Part shown: in pieces, positions 25,224-32,578 of the stretch
How the letters are laid out: each line of letters begins with the position of its first letter
Numbering within the stretch: the stretch's first letter is position 1
The notes under the pieces: model-generated
What the model saw: only the letters and a program-made list of their open reading frames with translations
Told to the model about the DNA's origin: nothing
Databases searched by the model: none
DNA from: Fusobacteriaceae bacterium UBA2433
GTDB taxonomy: Bacteria; Fusobacteriota; Fusobacteriia; Fusobacteriales; Fusobacteriaceae
NCBI GenBank assembly: GCA_002342785.1
Contig: DDQV01000104.1
Coordinates: 1-61,246 of the forward strand
Reading direction: 5' to 3'
Length of the DNA: 61,246 bases
Made by a program: the position numbers and the translations under genes

Positions 25224-26006
25224 ATGAAAAAAATATTTTTATTATTAGTATTGTCTGTTTTATTTGTTAGTTGTAAAACTATGGATATAGATCAGGTTTC
25301 AGCACTAAATAAAGTTGCTATTATTGGGATATCTGTATCAGATATCGATGATTCACAAATTTCTCAAAAAGGAAATATTGTAACAGATATGCTTAAAAAA
25401 AGTGCTACAGCTATGACTTCAGACGAGGATATTTGGGATGGAAACAGCTATACTAAGGTGGTCCATGATTCTATCTTTAGACAAAAACTTCCCTATAGAC
25501 TTGCAAGAGAAAAAAGTGTCTTAAATTCTAAAGCATATAGATCTATAAAGTCTATTACTTCTAAAGAAGACAGTGGAATGTTTGCAATGACAGATCTACA
25601 TAACTATCCAGGTTACAAGGTAATTTTAAATGATAACATAATGGCTAATAGTTCAGTCCAAGCTTCAAATATTGCTAAGGAGTTAAATTTAGATGGAACA
25701 CTTGATATAAAAGTTTCACCTATGTTAGTTGCACATTCTAGAGGTTTTGTTGAAAATGTAGTATCTATAGTTTCACCTGTAGATTTAGAAAGTATCTATG
25801 TAGCTGCAAATATTCAATTTGATCTTTATAATAAGGAAGGAAAAAAGATTTCTACATATACAGCAAATGGAGTTAGTAAAACAGAATTAAAAGCTATTAG
25901 TGGAATATATAATGCTAAAGATGTAAAATCTAGATTACTTGATTCTATAAACATTGCATTTATTGATTATATGAATTTTTATAAAGAAAAAGGTATTATG
26001 AACTAA
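25224..26006 (+). CDS. Putative lipoprotein, 260 aa
   Basis: A lipoprotein signal with lipobox FVSC (Cys17) precedes a soluble domain (KVAIIGISVSDIDD, GYKVILNDN, ELNLDGTLDIKVSPM) of alternating strands and helices. The fold may resemble small OM-associated nucleotide-binding-like lipoproteins, but I do not recognise a family. It lies 104 bases behind the cobalamin receptor with its own GGAGGAGT site and a terminator after it, so it may be co-transcribed with the receptor. Confidence 0.7.
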   Translation: MKKIFLLLVLSVLFVSCKTMDIDQVSALNKVAIIGISVSDIDDSQISQKGNIVTDMLKKSATAMTSDEDIWDGNSYTKVVHDSIFRQKLPYRLAREKSVLNSKAYRSIKSITSKEDSGMFAMTDLHNYPGYKVILNDNIMANSSVQASNIAKELNLDGTLDIKVSPMLVAHSRGFVENVVSIVSPVDLESIYVAANIQFDLYNKEGKKISTYTANGVSKTELKAISGIYNAKDVKSRLLDSINIAFIDYMNFYKEKGIMN

Positions 26007-26010
26007 ATCA

Positions 26011-26052
26011 AAAAGGCTTTTAGAAAAAATATTCTAAAAGCTTTTTTTTATT
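26011..26052 (+). terminator. Terminator behind the lipoprotein gene
   Basis: AAAAGGCTTTTAGAA pairs with TTCTAAAAGCTTTT and a T-rich tail of about 20 bases follows. It lies between convergent genes. Confidence 0.88.
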
Positions 26053-26068
26053 TTTTTATTTTTTTTTA

Positions 26069-27010
26069 TTAAATTACTACAACTTGATTTCTACCATTTT
26101 TTTTGGCCATATACATATTTGAATCAGCTCTTTTCATCAAAGTATCTATATCTTCCCCATCTCTATAAAGGGTAGCACCAAAACTTGCTGTAACTTTTAT
26201 ATCTACACCTTCTATGGCTATATTTCCACAACTTTTTCTAAGTTTTTCAGAGATATCAAATAAATAATTTTCTTTTGGTGTACATTGTACAACAATACAA
26301 AATTCCTCTCCTCCTATCCTTGCAAGGACATCTTCTTGTCTAATATTTTGACCTAGCATCTCAGTAAATTTTATTAAAACTACATCACCTATATCATGTC
26401 CATATGTATCATTAAATTTTTTAAAAAAATCTATATCTGTAAAGATAACACCGATACTCATAGATGGCTCTCTTTTTTTAAAAGAGATCATCTCCTTTAA
26501 ACGTTCAAAGAAATATTTTCTATTTGCAACTCCAGTTAAAAAATCAGTGTTTATAAGTTTTGTTATCTTTTCATTAGCATTTTTTAATTGGTTATTTTTT
26601 TTTGTTAACTCTCTTGCAAGAGTTGACATCTCGCTATTCATTTTTGACATCTCTCTTATTATTTTAGATTCATCTATCAAAAAATTTCTAAATATTATAA
26701 TTACTTCATCTTCATTTTCTATAAGTGACCCTTGTAGATGTGTTGTAGAATTTGATTTTGATCTGTATATACAGTTTATTTCTTTAATACTATGGTTCTC
26801 ATCAAACATTTTTTCTGAAGTTATATTTATCTTTCCAACTATCTCTTCGAATAATTTATTTGAGAGATCTTCTGGAGAACCTAATAGTTCTTCAAAGGCA
26901 TTATTATATTCATTTATCTTTAGTTCCTTTGTCAAAGTAATAAATGGCATATTTGTTTTATTAATTAGATATTCTAATAATATTTCATTATTATTTAAAT
27001 TTAGATTCAT
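26069..27010 (-). CDS. Diguanylate cyclase with PAS-like sensor, 313 aa
   Basis: The GGDEF domain occupies the last 165 residues: DFLTGVANRKYFFERL, IGVIFTDIDFFKKFNDTYGH, and the active site RIGGEEF, with an inhibitory RxxD (RQED) five residues before it. So it should make cyclic-di-GMP and be product-inhibited. The N-terminal 110 residues look like a PAS domain (FITLTKELKINEYNNAFEELLG), followed by a coiled coil. I place the start at ATG 27010 behind AAGGAGG; that overlaps the upstream cobalamin-binding sensor by 20 bases, so the two are translated together. No membrane segment. Confidence 0.9.
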   Translation of the reverse strand: MNLNLNNNEILLEYLINKTNMPFITLTKELKINEYNNAFEELLGSPEDLSNKLFEEIVGKINITSEKMFDENHSIKEINCIYRSKSNSTTHLQGSLIENEDEVIIIFRNFLIDESKIIREMSKMNSEMSTLARELTKKNNQLKNANEKITKLINTDFLTGVANRKYFFERLKEMISFKKREPSMSIGVIFTDIDFFKKFNDTYGHDIGDVVLIKFTEMLGQNIRQEDVLARIGGEEFCIVVQCTPKENYLFDISEKLRKSCGNIAIEGVDIKVTASFGATLYRDGEDIDTLMKRADSNMYMAKKNGRNQVVVI

Positions 27011-28112
27011 TTTCCTCCTTCCACCACAATTTTGCTGTTTGTAATGTTTCATAGATAGTTAGAGAGATCTTATCTGCACCAATTTGTTCTTTCTCATCTA
27101 TTCCAAATGTAAATGCATTTCCCCCTACTAAAATTTTTATGTTTTCAAGATTTGGATCGGATCTTATTTGTGCAATAAGATTTTTTGTATTATCTATATT
27201 AAGAACTAGAGTAACAGATATACCTATAAAAGTAGGTTTTACTTCTTTTATTATCTCAATTAATTCATCATTAGGTACATTGGCTCCAACAAATTTTACA
27301 TCCCAACCATCTAGTTCTAAGACATCAGATACCATTAGTGCTCCTAATTCGTGATGTTGGCTGACGGAAGCAGTTATTATAGCTTTTCCCTTGGTATTTT
27401 CAATCAAAACAAAATTTGAATATAGATATGACATAACTTTCATTACAACAGAGGAAGCTAAGTGTTCTTGAGAGACAGAGATAAGACCTTTTTCCCATAA
27501 TAAACCTACTTCATACATGGAATAAGTTACTATCCTGTCATAGAAATTTTCTAAAGATTCTTTATCTGTTACAATAGTTTTTGAAAATTCCAAGGCTTCA
27601 GAGGAACTTCCTTTGATTAATAGATTAAAAAACTTATTTTTCTTAGTTTCCCAATCAGGTCCAAAAGGATATTTTAATGGATCTATATTTTTATTATTTT
27701 CCTCTTTTATAGAATCTAATATAGAGATCATCCATTCATAAATTTTTATTATCTCAGAAGAAAAATGTGGATCTAATATTTCTTTGATGGCTTTTATCCA
27801 AGCTTCTATCTCTAAACGAAAATATTTATCTTTAAATCCCCTTGCACCATAAGCACTCAAAACCCAATTAAGGGTATTCTTAAGAAGATTATAGTCATTT
27901 AATTTAAATACACTGATCATAACTTTTGAATGATCGAGATGAATTTCTTCCATTATTGATACTGGATTATTAGCGATTAAATTTTCATCTGAATTTAATT
28001 TTTTCATGGTAGAATTTACTTCTTCTAACATAGGAATGATATTGTTTTCATATTCGATAGCAGCAGCATATGAGACCAACTCTCCTTTAGGTATTATATA
28101 TGAGTTGTTCAT
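26991..28112 (-). CDS. Cobalamin-binding sensor with CarH-type Wx9EH motif, 373 aa
   Basis: Residues 155-235 form the helical cap of cobalamin photoreceptors with Trp206, nine residues, then Glu216-His217, the Wx9EH motif of CarH that packs on the upper face of adenosylcobalamin. Residues 240-365 are a B12-binding Rossmann domain with HHELG (His254 to Gly257) supplying the lower axial histidine; the Asp of DxHxxG is Gln. Residues 1-150 are a separate helical domain that is not a MerR helix, so this is not a DNA-binding CarH. It overlaps the GGDEF gene, and the likely job is to pass a cobalamin or light signal to cyclic-di-GMP synthesis. Confidence 0.85.
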   Translation of the reverse strand: MNNSYIIPKGELVSYAAAIEYENNIIPMLEEVNSTMKKLNSDENLIANNPVSIMEEIHLDHSKVMISVFKLNDYNLLKNTLNWVLSAYGARGFKDKYFRLEIEAWIKAIKEILDPHFSSEIIKIYEWMISILDSIKEENNKNIDPLKYPFGPDWETKKNKFFNLLIKGSSSEALEFSKTIVTDKESLENFYDRIVTYSMYEVGLLWEKGLISVSQEHLASSVVMKVMSYLYSNFVLIENTKGKAIITASVSQHHELGALMVSDVLELDGWDVKFVGANVPNDELIEIIKEVKPTFIGISVTLVLNIDNTKNLIAQIRSDPNLENIKILVGGNAFTFGIDEKEQIGADKISLTIYETLQTAKLWWKEENESKFK

Positions 28113-28258
28113 GATGGGACCTCCATATTCTATATTTATTATTTATATATTTAATTTTATGAAAATACAAGTTAAATCTAATATACTTAATATCATATTA
28201 TTTCCTTTATATATTTGCAAGAAATATATTTTATTTATATTTTTTTAAGAATAATTTC

Positions 28259-28287
28259 TTGACTTTAAAGACGACTGACCATATAAT
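28259..28287 (+). promoter_or_regulatory. Promoter with CGACTG-type operator, upstream of the Cys-rich gene
   Basis: TTGACT (28259-28264), a 17-base spacer TTAAAGACGACTGACCA, and TATAAT (28282-28287). The spacer matches those of the peroxiredoxin and glutaredoxin-reductase promoters at 12 or more positions. Confidence 0.85.
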
Positions 28288-28347
28288 ATTTTTAAGTTAG
28301 AAATAAAATTAATTAAACTATTATTAAAAAGTAAAAGAGGGGAAAAT

Positions 28348-28656
28348 TTGGATAACAAACACAAGTTTACACACACAGGAGATAATTACAAATTTACACA
28401 AAATACTAAATGCGAATATTTTCCATGTCATAAGACAGAAACTCCAGAAGATTTTAATTGTCTTTTTTGTTACTGTCCATTATATATGATGGGAAAAAAT
28501 TGTGGAGGAAACTTTAGATATACAGCTAAAGGAATCAAAGATTGTAGTCAATGTATAATTCCTCATATAAAAGAGGTAGGATACAAACATGTACAAAGTA
28601 AGATGAAAACTGTAATGGAAATAGTTCAAACAGAACATCTAAATGAAACTAAGTAA
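28348..28656 (+). CDS. Cysteine-rich small domain protein, 102 aa
   Basis: Eight or nine cysteines are arranged as CEYFPCHK, FNCLFCYCPLY, NCGG and DCSQC, the pattern of the PF04071 cysteine-rich small domain, thought to bind metal and often found near corrinoid metabolism genes. No signal peptide. The start is TTG 28348, behind AGAGGGG. It has its own promoter of the shared type and is followed by a bidirectional terminator. The role is not known; the setting next to cobalamin sensing and thiol redox genes fits a metal or redox function. Confidence 0.75.
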   Translation: MDNKHKFTHTGDNYKFTQNTKCEYFPCHKTETPEDFNCLFCYCPLYMMGKNCGGNFRYTAKGIKDCSQCIIPHIKEVGYKHVQSKMKTVMEIVQTEHLNETK

Positions 28657-28663
28657 AAAAATA

Positions 28664-28706
28664 AAAAAAAATCCACTATTCTAAATAGAGTAGTGGATTT
28701 TTTTTA
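28664..28706. terminator. Bidirectional terminator between convergent genes
   Basis: AATCCACTATTCT pairs with AGAGTAGTGGATT, with A-rich and T-rich tails on the two sides. Confidence 0.9.
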
Positions 28707-29390
28707 TTATACTAATTTTTTATATTCAGCAACTACTTCATTTGCTTCTGCTCTAATTGTGTAATCTTCATCTAAATTTACATATGTTACTTTTCCTTCT
28801 TTATCTATAATAAATGTTGCTGGTACTGGTAACTCTTTATCTGTATTTCCTTGAGAACTATCCACATCAATTCCAAATTTTTCATAAAGAGATTGTATTT
28901 TTTCAGGTAATCCAAATACTAAGTTTAATTTTTTTGCTAACTTATTATCTATATCACTACAAATAGTTAGATTTAAACTTTCAGGGTCTGTTTTTTCCAT
29001 TGTAACATCTGGTTTTTCTGGAGAGACAGCAAACATTCTAACATCTTTATTTTCTTCTTTTCCTAATAACTCTGAGTAGTATGCAAGCTCAAGGTTACAA
29101 TATGGACACCAAGTTCCTCTATAAAAACTAATGATAGCTGGTTTATTATCTAGGGCTTCTGTAAGTGAAACCTCTACTCCTTTATGGTTAAGTAGAGTAG
29201 CTTCTGGAAAAATATCTCCTATTTGTAATGTTTGTTCTTTAAAATTAAACGCTTTTAAATCTTCATTTGCTTTTTCCATTATCATTGAGATTTCAGCAGG
29301 TCTTGTAACTTTTTTTGAATCATTTAGTTCTTTTAATATTGTATTTAAACTTCTGTTAGTCATAACTTCTTTTTTTAATTCTTGACTCAT
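28707..29390 (-). CDS. Peroxiredoxin of AhpC/TSA type, 227 aa
   Basis: The thioredoxin-fold core has SFYRGTWCPYC with Cys95 as the probable peroxidatic cysteine (preceded by Thr93) and Cys98 as a possible resolving cysteine, then ELAYYSELL, MFAVSPEKPD and PVPATFIIDKEGKV. An N-terminal helical extension of about 50 residues is typical of the RGTWCPYC subgroup. It reduces hydroperoxides in the cytosol, using thiol reductants; the divergently transcribed glutaredoxin-thioredoxin reductase fusion is the obvious electron donor. Both promoters share the same spacer motif. The start is ATG 29390, 10 bases behind AAAGGGAG. Confidence 0.88.
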   Translation of the reverse strand: MSQELKKEVMTNRSLNTILKELNDSKKVTRPAEISMIMEKANEDLKAFNFKEQTLQIGDIFPEATLLNHKGVEVSLTEALDNKPAIISFYRGTWCPYCNLELAYYSELLGKEENKDVRMFAVSPEKPDVTMEKTDPESLNLTICSDIDNKLAKKLNLVFGLPEKIQSLYEKFGIDVDSSQGNTDKELPVPATFIIDKEGKVTYVNLDEDYTIRAEANEVVAEYKKLV

Positions 29391-29434
29391 ATATTTATCT
29401 CCCTTTAAATTTATTGTTTATACTATATATATAT

Positions 29435-29463
29435 ATAATATGACCAGTCGTCTTGAATGTCAA
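29435..29463 (-). promoter_or_regulatory. Promoter of the peroxiredoxin gene with shared operator
   Basis: Leftward TTGACA (29463-29458), 17-base spacer TTCAAGACGACTGGTCA, TATTAT (29440-29435). Confidence 0.85.
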
Positions 29464-29534
29464 GTTTTATTTTTTATTTTTATAAATCTTCAAAAGATTA
29501 AAGATAGTTACTAGAGATATATTGAAATAAATAA

Positions 29535-29563
29535 TTGACTTTAGAATCGACTGGTCATATAAT
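29535..29563 (+). promoter_or_regulatory. Promoter of the glutaredoxin-thioredoxin reductase gene with shared operator
   Basis: TTGACT (29535-29540), 17-base spacer TTAGAATCGACTGGTCA, TATAAT (29558-29563). GACTGGTC is a near-palindrome of a type often bound by TetR-family repressors. Confidence 0.85.
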
Positions 29564-29641
29564 GAAAGTATGAAAACTAAAGAAAAAAACTAAAGAGAAA
29601 AAGAAAAAATTCTTTTGAGAATTTAAAATTAGGAGGGAAAT

Positions 29642-30844
29642 ATGAGTAAAGAAATAATAATTTATAGTAAAAATAATTGTCCTTATTGTGTCAGGGCAAA
29701 GATGCTTTTAGAATCAAAAGGTGTATCTTACACAGAGATAAATGTTCAAGATCATCCTGAGGAAAAAGAAAATATGATTAGAAGATCAAATGGTGGGAAA
29801 ACTTTTCCTCAAATAATAATTGAAGATCTACATATAGGTGGATGCGATGATCTTTATGAATTAGATAGACTTAAGAAGTTAGATTCTATGTTGGGATTAG
29901 ATAATAAAAAAATAGAAGTAGAACATCATAATTTAGTTATAGTAGGTTCTGGTCCTGCTGGATATACTGCTGCAATATATGCTGGTCGTGCTAATTTAAA
30001 ACCAGTTTTATTTACAGGAAATGAAAAGGGTGGACAATTAACGACGACTACTGATATTGAAAATTTTCCTGGATTTCCTGAAGGAATAAATGGTGTTGAT
30101 CTTATGATGTCTATGGAAGAACAAGCTAAAAAATTTGAAACTAAAATAATATTTGGTGAGATAACAAAAGTAGATCTAAGCAAGAGACCATTTACAATCT
30201 ATGTTGGAGATAAAGTTTATACTTCAGACGCTCTTATTATAGCTACTGGAGCTACTGCTAGATATCTTGATATTCCTAGTGAAAAAGAATATAAAGGAAG
30301 AGGAGTTTCTGCTTGTGCTACTTGTGATGGTTTCTTTTTTAAAGGAAATGATGTTGCAATTGCTGGCGGTGGAGATACTGCCATGGAAGAAGCAAATTAT
30401 CTAACTAACTTATGTAATAAAGTATATCTAATTCATCGTCGTGATTCTTTTAGAGCTAGTCAAACTATGCAAGACAGAGTAAAAAATAATCCTAAGATTG
30501 AAATAATCTATAACAGTGTTGTAGAAGAAATTCTTGGAGATAAAGTGGAAGTAAATAAATTAAAACTTAAAAATACTGTAGATGGATCTATCTCTACAAT
30601 TGATGTAAAAGCATTATTTGTAGCTATTGGACATAATCCAAATACAAAATTTTTAGATGGACAACTACCTTTAGACAAAAGTGGTTATTTATTAGTTAAA
30701 GACAATACATCTGCAACAAGTATTCCAGGAGTATTTGCATGTGGTGATATTATTGATTCTAAATATAGACAAGCTATTACAGCAGCTGGAAGTGGTTGTA
30801 AGGCAGCAATTGATGCAGAACATTGGTTGGAAAATAATAAATAA
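29642..30844 (+). CDS. Glutaredoxin-thioredoxin reductase fusion, 400 aa
   Basis: Residues 1-85 are a class I glutaredoxin (IIYSKNNCPYC, Cys13/Cys16; GGKTFPQIII; GGCDDLYEL), and residues 95-400 are a complete thioredoxin reductase with FAD site GSGPAG (102-107), redox pair CATC (Cys225/Cys228), NADPH site GGGDTAMEE and the C-terminal GVFACGDI. The linker is about ten residues. Such a fusion would let NADPH reduce the glutaredoxin domain directly, without glutathione, and feed the peroxiredoxin transcribed in the other direction. The start is behind AGGAGGGAAAT. An FMN-reductase-like pseudogene follows after 19 bases. Confidence 0.92.
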   Translation: MSKEIIIYSKNNCPYCVRAKMLLESKGVSYTEINVQDHPEEKENMIRRSNGGKTFPQIIIEDLHIGGCDDLYELDRLKKLDSMLGLDNKKIEVEHHNLVIVGSGPAGYTAAIYAGRANLKPVLFTGNEKGGQLTTTTDIENFPGFPEGINGVDLMMSMEEQAKKFETKIIFGEITKVDLSKRPFTIYVGDKVYTSDALIIATGATARYLDIPSEKEYKGRGVSACATCDGFFFKGNDVAIAGGGDTAMEEANYLTNLCNKVYLIHRRDSFRASQTMQDRVKNNPKIEIIYNSVVEEILGDKVEVNKLKLKNTVDGSISTIDVKALFVAIGHNPNTKFLDGQLPLDKSGYLLVKDNTSATSIPGVFACGDIIDSKYRQAITAAGSGCKAAIDAEHWLENNK

Positions 30845-30863
30845 AAAGCAGAAGGAGTAAAAA

Positions 30864-31507
30864 ATGATTTTAGGAATATCAGGAAGTCCAAGACCAAATA
30901 GAATTACAGATCATGCAGTGAAGGAAGTTCTTTCAAATTATCAAGGGGAAACAAAATTTATATCCCTTGCTGGAAAAAAATATCTGGCTGTATAGGATGT
31001 CTTGGATGTATAGAAGATAATATGTGTGTCGTTAAAGATGATTTTTTAGAGATAGCAAAAGCTATGGTTGAAGCAGATGGAATAGTTATAGGAGTTCCTA
31101 ATTATTATGATCTACCAAATGCGTTATCACATAGTTTGTTAGAAAGATGTTTTTGTTTTCGTCATAAAAGTAATTTTTTATTGAAAGATAAACCAGTTGT
31201 TATTATATCGACTGGTTATTCTAAAGATGAGGAGAATAATCCAGTATTAAAAATAGTTGAACACTTTATAAATTCCAATCATATGGATGTAGTATCGAAA
31301 TTTTTAGTTGGAGGCTACTCTCAGTGTTATACTTGTAAAGCAGGTCTAACTTGTGTAGATGGAAATATTGTAAAAAAACATGGATTTGTAGATAGGGTAA
31401 CTCCTGAAATTTTACCGCCAGAGTTTGACAAACAATTAATATCAATAAAAAAATGTCAAGATGCATCAAAAATTTTACAAAAATATCTATCTAAAGAAAA
31501 AAAATAA
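30864..31507 (+). pseudogene. NADPH-dependent FMN reductase-like Fe-S flavoprotein, frameshifted
   Basis: From ATG 30864 (behind AGAAGGAG) the frame reads ILGISGSPRPNRITDHAV, a flavodoxin-like FMN site, up to GKKYLAV and a TAG at 30993. The +1 frame continues directly with SGCIGCLGCIEDNMCVVKDD, the Cys-rich cluster of this family, to the TAA at 31507. Restoring one A in the A7 run at 30974-30980 joins them into one protein of about 214 residues. This family uses NAD(P)H and FMN, and some members carry an Fe-S cluster. It belongs to the operon of the fusion reductase. Could be a true mutation, slippage-rescued or a read error. Confidence 0.8.
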
Positions 31508-31526
31508 TATTAAATAAATTCTATTT

Positions 31527-31563
31527 TACCCCCTATAATATTTAAATTAAAAATTATAGGGGG
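31527..31563. terminator. Strong hairpin behind the flavoprotein gene
   Basis: ACCCCCTATAAT pairs perfectly with ATTATAGGGGGT around a 13-base AT loop. The tail is AATTAATTAAAAAAAT, so termination is plausible but not classical. Confidence 0.6.
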
Positions 31564-31595
31564 TAATTAATTAAAAAAATAAAAGGAGGCAAAAA

Positions 31596-31937
31596 ATGAA
31601 AGAAAATCATTTACATATCTTATGGACAGATGATAACCCAATAACAGCAGAACATATGGTGGTGATGTATTCTAAAAATGCAATATTAAAAGATTGGTGG
31701 AAAGATGTAACGGTTATTATATGGGGAGCAACATCAAAATTAGTTGCAGAAAATGAAAATGTTCAAAATTTGATAAAAGAATGTGAAGAAGTAGGAGTAA
31801 AATTTAGTGCGTGTCTTGCTTGTGCTAATAATTTAGGAACAACAGAAAAACTTACAGAGTTAGGGATAGAATTAAAATTTTGGGGACAACCTCTAACAGA
31901 ATTAATAAAAAATAAAGAACATCTGTTAACAGTTTAG
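31596..31937 (+). CDS. DsrE-family protein, 113 aa
   Basis: A small Rossmann-like DsrE/F fold: LHILWTDDNPITAEHMVVMY, DVTVIIWGATSKLVAEN, GVKFSACLACANNLGTTEKL and ELKFWGQPLTELI. Two close cysteines (ACLACAN) could carry persulfide, as in sulfur-relay DsrE/TusD proteins. No partners DsrF/DsrH are adjacent. The start is behind AGGAGGCAAAAA. It fits the thiol and sulfur theme of the area. Specific role unknown. Confidence 0.8.
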   Translation: MKENHLHILWTDDNPITAEHMVVMYSKNAILKDWWKDVTVIIWGATSKLVAENENVQNLIKECEEVGVKFSACLACANNLGTTEKLTELGIELKFWGQPLTELIKNKEHLLTV

Positions 31938-32050
31938 AAATATTATATTAAATAAAGGATGGTAAAGTAATCTATATATAATTTGATTTTTATTTATTTT
32001 TTGTAGTATGATATCTTTTGAGAAGAGAATACTCTATAGGAGGAATAAAG

Positions 32051-32488
32051 TTGAGAATAATAATAGATGCTGATGCTTGTCCAAAAGGTGTAAAATTAGT
32101 ATGTGAGGAGTTATCTAAAAAATATAATTTAGAATTGATCATGGTAGTAGATACAGCACATGAACTAAGGGGAAATTTTAAAGTGATCCAAGTAGAAAAA
32201 GGAGACGACTCTGTAGATTTAGAAATTATGAAAATTTCTAAAAAAGATGATATAGTAGTTACTCAAGATTATGGATTAGCAACTATTATCCTAGAAAAAA
32301 CTTATAGTGTGATCCATCCCAATGGATTTATCTACAATAAATTTAATATCGATTCATTGATGTTTTCTAGACATATGAGTGCAAAAATTAGAGCTTCTGG
32401 TGGAAGAACCAAGGGCCCTAAAAAAAGAAAGTCTAACAATGATGTAGAATTTAAAGAAACACTTTTAAGTTTACTTGAAAATTTATAA
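32051..32488 (+). CDS. YaiI/YqxD (DUF188) family protein, 145 aa
   Basis: The family pattern is clear: RIIIDADACP at the start, VVDTAHEL, KGDDSVDLEI, DIVVTQDYGLATIIL, VIHPNGFIY, and ASGGRTKGPKKR near the end. It is a PIN-like NYN fold with acidic residues that could bind metal, but no activity has been settled. I choose TTG 32051, seven bases behind AGGAGG (32038-32043), which gives the usual N-terminus; the longer frame from 32018 lacks a ribosome site. Confidence 0.88.
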   Translation: MRIIIDADACPKGVKLVCEELSKKYNLELIMVVDTAHELRGNFKVIQVEKGDDSVDLEIMKISKKDDIVVTQDYGLATIILEKTYSVIHPNGFIYNKFNIDSLMFSRHMSAKIRASGGRTKGPKKRKSNNDVEFKETLLSLLENL

Positions 32489-32493
32489 AAAAT

Positions 32494-32532
32494 AAGGGAT
32501 TATATATTTAAATATATAATCCCTTGTTTTTT
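32494..32532 (+). terminator. Terminator behind the DUF188 gene
   Basis: AAGGGATTATATATTT pairs with AAATATATAATCCCTT, followed by GTTTTTTAT. It separates convergent genes. Confidence 0.88.
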
Positions 32533-32578
32533 ATAATTTAGTGTCGCCGCGACTTTTAAATTTTTTTTTAAAATAAAA

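Noticed and set aside
26547..27044. 165-codon ORF antisense to the GGDEF gene
   Set aside because: Antisense shadow of a well-supported coding sequence; no ribosome site and no homology.
30864..30995. Truncated flavoprotein as a selenoprotein
   Set aside because: The stop is UAG and the downstream family motif lies in another frame.
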